Below are positions 40,755 through 46,079 of a DNA stretch of 46,079 nt, piece by piece. This stretch comes from Aeromicrobium sp. (GTDB lineage: Bacteria > Actinomycetota > Actinomycetes > Propionibacteriales > Nocardioidaceae): positions 1 through 46,079 of the forward strand of contig JAOPXL010000087.1 in assembly GCA_025965175.1 (NCBI GenBank), written 5' to 3'. The translations under genes and the position numbers were made by a program. The notes under the pieces were generated by a model. It made no database searches. It was not told where the DNA came from and saw nothing but the letters and a program-made list of their open reading frames with translations. Position 1 is the first letter of the stretch. Each line of letters opens with the position of its first letter.

Positions 40755-43298
40755 TCAGGGCTGGCTGCCCCAGCTCAGCAGCAATTCCTCGAGCTTGGCT
40801 GGTGACACGGCTGGGCTCCACAAGTAGCCCTGGCCGCGGGTGCAGCCGAGCTGCCGCATGTAGTCGGCCTGCGCCTGGGTCTCGATGCCCTCCGCGACAG
40901 TGGTGAGCGACAGCGCACGGGCCAGATCGATCATCGAGCGGGCGATGGCGCATGAGCCGGGATCTGCCGGGACGTGCTCGACGAAGGAGCGGTCGACCTT
41001 GAGCGTGGCGACCGGCAGTCGCTGGAGATAGGCCAGTGAGCTGTAGCCCGTGCCGAAGTCGTCGATCGCGATGGACACGTCGAGCTCGCGCAGGCGGGCC
41101 AGCACAGTGGCAGTTGCCTTGATGTCACTCATCAGGACGCCTTCGGTGAGCTCGAGGGTCAGCTGCCCCAAGGGCCAGCCCGTGAGGCGGCCTACGTCAT
41201 TGACCACCCGGGAGAGTCCGCCGCCCTCGACGCTCTGTGCGCTCAGGTTGACTGCCAGGGCGATGTCCGGCCCCACGCCCCGGCTGCGCAGACCTGCCAT
41301 GTCGGCACATGCTCGCTGCAGGACGCACACGTCGAGTCGCTCCGCCAGGCCTATCGCGCGGGCGGTCGAGACGATCTCGGGTGGGGGTACGGGCCCGAGC
41401 TCAGGGTGCTCCCACCGCAGCAGCGCCTCCACTGCGACCACGTGGCCACCGACCAGGTCGACGATGGGCTGGTAGCCCAACGTGAGCTGGTCGGAGTCCA
41501 AGGCCTTCCGCAGGGCGTTGGCCACCTGCAGCTTGCGCGTGGTGTCGGTGGTGACGGATGCGTCGTAGACGTGCACGCGGCCGCGACCCTGGGTCTTGGC
41601 TTGCCTCAAGGCATCATCTGCGGACCTGAGCAGGGCCGCCGGGGACTGCTGCAGGCCCACGGCCACACCGACGCTGGCGTCCATGTACACCGGCGTGCTG
41701 GTCCCGGCGAGCGGTTCGAGGAGCGACGTACGCAGGCGAGCTGCCAGCTCCAGCACGGCGTCGATGCCGATGTCCTCGGCGACGACGACGAATTCGTCAC
41801 CTCCGAGGCGGGCGACGGTGTCGCCCGGTCGGGACACGTCGCGCAGACGTTTCGCGACTTCAAGCAGTATCGCGTCGCCGACCTCATGGCCGTGGACGTC
41901 GTTGATGAGCTTGAAGCCGTCCAGGCCGACGGAGAGCACCGCGACCTCAGGGTGGTCAGCCTCCTGATTCTGCCGGGAGAGCGCCATCGAGAGCCGGTCG
42001 TGGAGCAGGGCGCGGTTGGGCAGTCCGGTGAGAGAGTCGTGAAGGGCTCGGTGCTGGAGGTCGTCCTGGATGCGCCGGGCGTCGGTGACGTCGGAGATCA
42101 TCGCGAGGGTCCCGGTGGCGCCGTCGACGTTGAGGGAGATGGGGGAGGCAGCGACCTCGAAGACCCGGCTGCCCCCGTCGGGATGACGGTAGGTGACTTC
42201 GAAGCGATGGTTGCCCTTGTGTCGGCGCGACGCGATTTGTTGCCGCATGTCCTCAGTCGTGACGTGCCCGACGAAGTCGCTCAGCTGGCGGCGGTGCAGC
42301 TTCCTCTGCGAGTGCCCCAGGATCTGGGACGCCTTGAGGTTGGCGACGAGGACGCGTGCGTCACGGTCGAGCACCAGCACGCCTTCCTGAGCGGTCTCGA
42401 CGATGGTTCGGTAGCGCCGCTCGGAGGCGGTGAGCGCCGCTCGTGCCTCGACCTCGTTCGTCACGTCACGCAGATTCGCCACGAGGCCTTCGACACCGAC
42501 GACGTCGGTGCAGTTGGTGAGCGTCTCCTCGATCCAGCGCCACTCGTCGTGCGCATTGGAGACCCTGAACGTCTTGCGCTCGACTGCGCCGGGGCTCGAG
42601 ACGACCCGGTCCACGAATGCCTGGACACCAGCCAGATCATCCTCGTGGACCAGGCCCAGGCCCTTCGAACCCACGAGCTCTTCGGGAGTGAACCCCAGCA
42701 CGTCCCTGATCGATGGCGAGGCGAACATGATCTCCGTGTCGGCCTTGGCGATCATTGCGACATCCGAGGAGCGGCGGCTCAGAGCCACGCTGAGCGAGTC
42801 CTGTTGTGCCAGCTGGGTCTGCAGCCTGATCTGGTGGACGAGGCTACGCACTGATGCACACGCGCCCATGAATGCTCCGGTCGACGGATCCAGGACCGGT
42901 CCCATCGCCACCGAGACCTCGACGATCTCGCCGTCCCCGCGACGCCGTTGGGCCGAGTAGGTGACGGCCCTGCCCGTGCGCCGCATCTCCTCCAGGAACT
43001 GCTGCTGCTGCTCGACGTTCTCCTCCAGGGCCAACACGGTGATGGGTCGCCCGGTGAGCTCGTCCGGGTGCCAACCGAGCACGTCGGAGGTGGCCGAGGT
43101 CGCCCAGGTCACGACCCCTCGGGAGTCAAGGGCGATCAGCGCGTCGGGCAATGCGTCGATCGTCGTGATGAGCCGCATGGCTGCGCTCGCCACGGCTGCC
43201 TCGGGGGGCTCCGTATCGGCCTCTCCACAGGCTGCCAGCGTGGCGGCAAACCTCTCCGCCGGTCCGCGGTCCCCTGACTTGCCAACGCCTACAGACAT
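40755..43298 (-). CDS. PAS-GGDEF-EAL cyclic-di-GMP protein
   Basis: An 847-residue cytoplasmic signalling protein with no membrane segments. Three PAS domains occupy about 45-160, 170-290 and 295-405. A GGDEF diguanylate cyclase domain has an intact GGDEF motif (499-503). An EAL phosphodiesterase domain begins with E624-A-L-L-R-W and keeps DFGTGYSSL and the later metal ligands. Both enzymatic motifs appear intact, so it could make or degrade c-di-GMP. PAS domains suggest control by light, oxygen or redox, though no specific cofactor residues can be named. It is divergent from a c-di-GMP riboswitch-led operon. GGAGGG lies 13 bases before the ATG. Confidence 0.94.
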   Translation of the reverse strand: MSVGVGKSGDRGPAERFAATLAACGEADTEPPEAAVASAAMRLITTIDALPDALIALDSRGVVTWATSATSDVLGWHPDELTGRPITVLALEENVEQQQQFLEEMRRTGRAVTYSAQRRRGDGEIVEVSVAMGPVLDPSTGAFMGACASVRSLVHQIRLQTQLAQQDSLSVALSRRSSDVAMIAKADTEIMFASPSIRDVLGFTPEELVGSKGLGLVHEDDLAGVQAFVDRVVSSPGAVERKTFRVSNAHDEWRWIEETLTNCTDVVGVEGLVANLRDVTNEVEARAALTASERRYRTIVETAQEGVLVLDRDARVLVANLKASQILGHSQRKLHRRQLSDFVGHVTTEDMRQQIASRRHKGNHRFEVTYRHPDGGSRVFEVAASPISLNVDGATGTLAMISDVTDARRIQDDLQHRALHDSLTGLPNRALLHDRLSMALSRQNQEADHPEVAVLSVGLDGFKLINDVHGHEVGDAILLEVAKRLRDVSRPGDTVARLGGDEFVVVAEDIGIDAVLELAARLRTSLLEPLAGTSTPVYMDASVGVAVGLQQSPAALLRSADDALRQAKTQGRGRVHVYDASVTTDTTRKLQVANALRKALDSDQLTLGYQPIVDLVGGHVVAVEALLRWEHPELGPVPPPEIVSTARAIGLAERLDVCVLQRACADMAGLRSRGVGPDIALAVNLSAQSVEGGGLSRVVNDVGRLTGWPLGQLTLELTEGVLMSDIKATATVLARLRELDVSIAIDDFGTGYSSLAYLQRLPVATLKVDRSFVEHVPADPGSCAIARSMIDLARALSLTTVAEGIETQAQADYMRQLGCTRGQGYLWSPAVSPAKLEELLLSWGSQP

Positions 43299-43465
43299 GA
43301 TGACTCACATTCCCTCCGACACCAACGGCTCCCGTGGCGCACCCTACCAAGCGAGAAGGTGCGCGAAGTCACAACCGGCCACGGGCCGGCGAGTGGGGTG
43401 AGAGACGCTCCCAACGCAGCAGTAATCGATGTCGGGGTATCGCCACGGTTCCCCGGCCCAGGCGC

Positions 43466-43471
43466 TACGAT
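43466..43471 (+). promoter_or_regulatory. Possible -10 element of the riboswitch transcript
   Basis: TACGAT lies about 70 bases before the riboswitch. No good -35 hexamer is seen. Confidence 0.4.
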
Positions 43472-43537
43472 TCGGGCAGAGACGGGGAGGCGGACGCTCG
43501 CTACCCACCTTTTGGCGCCAGGCCACACGCCTGACGC

Positions 43538-43615
43538 CAGCACGACAATGGCAAACCCGATGTGAGTCGGGGACGCAAAGCCACGGGGCCCATCCGGGTC
43601 AGCCGGGTTACCGAA
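43538..43615 (+). promoter_or_regulatory. Cyclic-di-GMP-I (GEMM) riboswitch
   Basis: The conserved GEMM-I blocks occur in order: CACGACAATGGCAAACC (43541-43557), hairpin CCCGA/TCGGG, GGGACGCAAAGCC (about 43570-43582), a second hairpin, and CCGGGTTACCG (43603-43613). They match the Vc2 riboswitch blocks (GGCAAACC, GACGCAAAGCC, GGTTACCG). The G that contacts the ligand in Vc2 seems retained by alignment from memory, which favours c-di-GMP over cGAMP. It is on the plus strand upstream of the WxL-like operon, 93 bases before the first start. Confidence 0.92.
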
Positions 43616-43617
43616 CA

Positions 43618-43687
43618 GGATCCTCGCTCTTCAGCACGTGCCGGTGATGTCGTCGGCACGGTCTTCAGGCTGTCGTGCGCGGGATCC
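43618..43687 (+). promoter_or_regulatory. Expression platform downstream of the riboswitch
   Basis: A hairpin CGTGCCG/CGGCACG (43637-43643, 43654-43660) is enclosed by GGATCCTCGC and GCGGGATCC. An alternative pairing GCACG/CGTGC (43656-43660 with 43674-43678) competes with it. Either would set a transcriptional or translational switch before ATG 43709; there is no T-run. Confidence 0.5.
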
Positions 43688-43708
43688 GCCACCAGAAAGC
43701 TGAGAGTC

Positions 43709-44230
43709 ATGAAGACACTTCGCACCTTGGGGACCGTCGCCGTCACCGGCACGGTCCTCGCCATCCTCCCGCTCGGCTCGGCGATGGCCGCCAGCTCCGG
43801 GGACACCACGGCCACCTTCACCCTCGCGGGTGGCAGCCTCGACGTCACCACGGCAGCGGGCGCAGCGCTGACCAATGCGGCTCCGGGAGCTGCATCGGTC
43901 AGTGGTTCGCTCGGCGCCGTCGGAGTCAGCGACACCCGCGGTAGCACGGCGGGCTGGGTCATGTCCGCAGCATCGACGACCTTCGTCGACGGAGCTGGGT
44001 CGGTCTCGACGGGCGTCTCGTACGACTCCGGCGAAGCCACGGCAAGCACCGGCACGGTGACCCCGACCACCACGGGGGCCACCAGCATCACGACGGGGGC
44101 CCCGGTGGCCGAAGGGACCTTGGCGAGCGGCAACAACACCGCCTCGTACACCCCCACCCTGACGGTGACCCTGCCGGCGAGCGCCCTCGCGGGTGACTAC
44201 ACCGGCACCGTCACCACGTCGATCCTCTGA
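43709..44230 (+). CDS. Secreted WxL-like surface protein, first copy
   Basis: A 173-residue secreted protein. The signal peptide (cleavage about AMA-AS at 27) is followed by a Thr/Ser/Ala/Gly-rich beta-sandwich. It starts TTATFTLAGGSLDVTT and shows GVSDTRGSTAGWVMSA, with W83-V-M in place of WxL. It ends AGDYTGTVTTSIL, where the second WxL motif normally sits. The third gene has the same layout, so the two are paralogues. WxL domains bind peptidoglycan in low-GC Gram-positives. The gene is first after the c-di-GMP riboswitch. The assignment to the WxL group is by pattern and could be wrong. Confidence 0.75.
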   Translation: MKTLRTLGTVAVTGTVLAILPLGSAMAASSGDTTATFTLAGGSLDVTTAAGAALTNAAPGAASVSGSLGAVGVSDTRGSTAGWVMSAASTTFVDGAGSVSTGVSYDSGEATASTGTVTPTTTGATSITTGAPVAEGTLASGNNTASYTPTLTVTLPASALAGDYTGTVTTSIL

Positions 44231-44245
44231 GGTTCAGCACCCCTC

Positions 44246-45283
44246 ATGCGTCGACTGCTCATCCTGATCGCGCTGGTGGCCGGGACTCTGTCCCCGGCCG
44301 CCGGCGCGTTCGGCAGCTCTGCCCTCACCGCCGAGACCGATCACACGGGTCTCGGCATCCGCCTGGTCGACGCGCCGGTCGCCGCCCGCGACGACCCCCG
44401 CGCCCGGGTCTACATCATCGACCACGTCAAGCCCGGCACCACCATCAAGCGGCGCATCGAGGTGTCCAACAACACGGGCAAGCCGACCGACATCGCCGTC
44501 TACCCGGCCGCAGCGGCCATCAAGGGCAACTCGTTCATCGGGCTGCCCGGCGACACGCCCAACGAGCTGTCGACGTGGACCAAGATCAGCGCCCCCCGCT
44601 CGCCGCTGGCGGACAACGCCAAGCAGATGCTGGACGTCACGATCAACGTCCCGTCCGATGCCGCCCCCGGTGAGCAGTACGCCGTGCTGTGGGCCCAGAC
44701 CTCCTCCGCCGGCGCCGGCGCAGTCACCCAGGTCAGTCGTGTCGGCATCCGGGTCTACCTGTCGGTCGGACCCGGCGGAGCACCCGCGCCCGCGTTCACG
44801 ATCAAGTCGTTCAAGGCCGAGCGCGACGCGTCGGGCACCCCGGTCGTGGCCGCGACGATCCGCAACACCGGCGGTCGGGCACTCGACCTGCAGGGTGAGC
44901 TCACCCTGAGCGACGGTCCCGGCGGGTTGTCCGCCGGTCCGTTCCCCGTCACGCTCGGCACCACGCTGGGTCTCAAGAAGACCGCACCTGTCACCGCCCG
45001 GCTGGACAAGCAGCTGCCCGACGGGCCCTGGAAGGCACACCTGGAGGTGACCAGCGGCCTGCTCACGGAGACCGCGCAGGCCACGCTGACCTTTGCCGCG
45101 ACCGGGAACGGTCAGACGGTGGCCGTCACGGACGGCACCAGCATCTGGTGGTGGATCGGGGGCGGACTCCTTGTCGTGCTGCTCGCGATGGCGATGTGGA
45201 TCGTGGTCCGGCGCCGCCGCGGAAGTGGTGCGGTCACCGGACCACACCGATCGCCCGCCACCTCAGGAGACACGGCGCCTTGA
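44246..45283 (+). CDS. DUF916-like membrane-anchored protein
   Basis: A 345-residue protein with a signal peptide (1-24), an extracytoplasmic region of two immunoglobulin-like domains, and a C-terminal membrane helix (about 299-322, WWIGGGLLVVLLAMAMWIVV) followed by RRRR. The N-terminal domain matches the DUF916/WxL-interacting protein pattern: ARVYIIDHVKPGTTIKRRIEV, NNTGKPTDIAVY and LDVTINVPSDAAPGEQYAV. The second half (FTIKSFKAERDASGT, GGRALDLQGELTLS) resembles the paired host-binding domain. In firmicutes such proteins partner WxL proteins. It is flanked by two WxL-like genes and overlaps the next start (TTGA). Confidence 0.82.
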   Translation: MRRLLILIALVAGTLSPAAGAFGSSALTAETDHTGLGIRLVDAPVAARDDPRARVYIIDHVKPGTTIKRRIEVSNNTGKPTDIAVYPAAAAIKGNSFIGLPGDTPNELSTWTKISAPRSPLADNAKQMLDVTINVPSDAAPGEQYAVLWAQTSSAGAGAVTQVSRVGIRVYLSVGPGGAPAPAFTIKSFKAERDASGTPVVAATIRNTGGRALDLQGELTLSDGPGGLSAGPFPVTLGTTLGLKKTAPVTARLDKQLPDGPWKAHLEVTSGLLTETAQATLTFAATGNGQTVAVTDGTSIWWWIGGGLLVVLLAMAMWIVVRRRRGSGAVTGPHRSPATSGDTAP

Positions 45284-45828
45284 CTCTGTCCCTTCGCCAT
45301 CGGTCGGTCTCGATCGTCTCGGCATGTGCTTGTCTCGTGTTCCTTGCGTCGGCACTGCCCGCGTCCGCGGAGCCGACGGCGGTCAGCACCGCCACGGTGA
45401 CGGTGGAGGGCGGGGGACTGTCCATCAGCGCGCCCGGCGATGCCGGCAACCTCGGGACCCAGTCCAACGGCGTGGGCCCCCTGACGATCAGTGGCCCACT
45501 CGGCCAGGTCCAGGTCACCGACTCGCGCGGAGCGCCGGCCGGGTCGGGGTGGACGGCGACCGCGATCTCCACGGCGTTCACCCAGACCGCGGGGCCGTCC
45601 ATCGGAGCGGACGCGGTGGGATATTCGGCCGGGCCGATCACGAAGGTCGGCACGGCGACATACACGGCGAACGACCCTGCGAACCTCACGGGCGTGTCAC
45701 CGGTGGTCACGGCCACCGCCATCACCGGCGACAACACCGCGACGTGGAATCCGACCATCCACGTCGCCGTCGCCGCCGACATGCCGGCCGGGGTCTACAT
45801 CGGCACCATCACCCACTCGGTCTCCTGA
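45280..45828 (+). CDS. Secreted WxL-like surface protein, second copy
   Basis: A 182-residue secreted protein, paralogous to the first gene of the operon. The signal peptide ends about ASA-EP. TATVTVEGGGLSISAPG matches the first strand block, VQVTDSRGAPAGSGWTATAIS carries W91-T-A at the WxL position, and AGVYIGTITHSVS is the C-terminal strand. Compared with the first copy, key motifs are in the same order and spacing. The TTG start overlaps the stop of the DUF916-like gene, with AGGAGA nine bases upstream, so translation is probably coupled. Confidence 0.75.
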   Translation: MTLSLRHRSVSIVSACACLVFLASALPASAEPTAVSTATVTVEGGGLSISAPGDAGNLGTQSNGVGPLTISGPLGQVQVTDSRGAPAGSGWTATAISTAFTQTAGPSIGADAVGYSAGPITKVGTATYTANDPANLTGVSPVVTATAITGDNTATWNPTIHVAVAADMPAGVYIGTITHSVS

Positions 45829-45921
45829 TGAGTGACCCGACGTCCGAGGGACGAGCAGGCATGCCGGTGACGAGACCGCGCGCGGTTCAGACCCCCGACA
45901 CGCGGACAGGGAGCGTTTACC

Positions 45922-46079
45922 ATGGTGGATGAGATGGGAGACCAGTCGGAGAGCTCAGTGCCACCGTCCGAGCTCGCGGCGCGACTGGCGCGACGTCGGC
46001 GGGACAACGGTCGGGCGTACGCTCTCGGCCCCGCCTCCTCCGATCCGACAGCGTTGAGCGCTGAGCTCGCTGCCACCCA
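45922..46079 (+). CDS. Unrecognised gene, 3' truncated by window edge
   Basis: An ATG with AGGGAG about ten bases upstream opens a frame that runs off the window: MVDEMGDQSESSVPPSELAA then RLARRRRDNGRAYALGPASS. It is 93 bases after the WxL-like operon on the same strand. I do not recognise it from 52 residues. ATG 45934 is an alternative start. Confidence 0.5.
   Translation, partial: MVDEMGDQSESSVPPSELAARLARRRRDNGRAYALGPASSDPTALSAELAAT

Larger units (their letters stand above)
43299..43708. other. Divergent intergenic region with c-di-GMP riboswitch
   Basis: No gene is supported. The interval holds the GGDEF gene's upstream region, a plus-strand promoter, a hairpin (GGCG-CAGGC/GCCTG-CGCC, 43514-43538), the riboswitch and its downstream hairpins. 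Confidence 0.8.

Noticed and set aside
45828-45932. A 34-codon frame overlapping the stop of the last WxL-like gene (TGATG).
   Set aside because: No recognisable protein features, it overlaps the next gene's start, and the composition is not coding-like.

Overview
The window is a high-GC chromosomal segment with GTG/TTG starts, many leaderless-type promoters, a Suf operon next to an ABC-F gene, and SURF1, DUF3099, FadE23/FadE24-like and HrpA genes. I infer an actinobacterium, probably of the Nocardioidaceae (Nocardioides/Aeromicrobium type). Most of it is core chromosome; the two ends of interest are the first 5 kb and the last 3 kb.

Layout. 1-2.7 kb: 3' end of a suf operon (sufC partial, sufS, sufU, DUF59/SufT-like). 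2.8-4.9 kb: a secreted GH16 glycoside hydrolase with three 96-residue repeats, then an intergenic region with five 21-bp repeat units, a G-quadruplex motif and a possible leaderless 7-codon leader ORF. 4.9-9.5 kb: ABC-F ATPase, SURF1, moaA, two small conserved proteins and dodecin. 9.5-15.8 kb: MFS exporter and divergent ArsR-like regulator sharing two 18-bp operators, frameshifted serB, ABC ATPase, NfeD-SPFH pair, lytic transglycosylase. 15.8-23.8 kb: PEBP-like protein, TrmH methyltransferase, a DUF5343 protein with a HEPN-like C-terminus, peptide deformylase, two acyl-CoA dehydrogenases, MarR, DUF952, zinc alcohol dehydrogenase, FKBP. 23.8-31.2 kb: hrpA, CPBP protease, zinc metallopeptidase, DUF445 protein, a helically phased cluster of DnaA-box-like 9-mers, tRNA-Leu(GAG). 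31.3-37.5 kb: kup and a slipin (intact) beside two universal stress protein genes and a SpoIIE-type phosphatase that all carry frameshifts. 37.5-40.7 kb: an operon of three lipoproteins. 40.8-46 kb: a PAS-GGDEF-EAL protein divergent from a three-gene surface-protein operon.

The most striking system is at 40.8-45.8 kb. A cyclic-di-GMP-I (GEMM) riboswitch (about 43538-43615) leads an operon encoding two small secreted beta-rich proteins with degenerate WxL-like motifs, flanking a DUF916-like membrane-anchored protein. The divergent neighbour makes and/or degrades c-di-GMP. I read this as an actinobacterial WxL-like cell-surface system under c-di-GMP control; the regulator, second-messenger sensor and effector genes lie side by side.

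Caveat: five genes have apparent frameshifts (serB, a small gene at 30.8 kb, two USP genes, the phosphatase). Three of them are clustered at 34.7-37.5 kb, which suggests local decay, but sequencing error cannot be excluded from the sequence alone.
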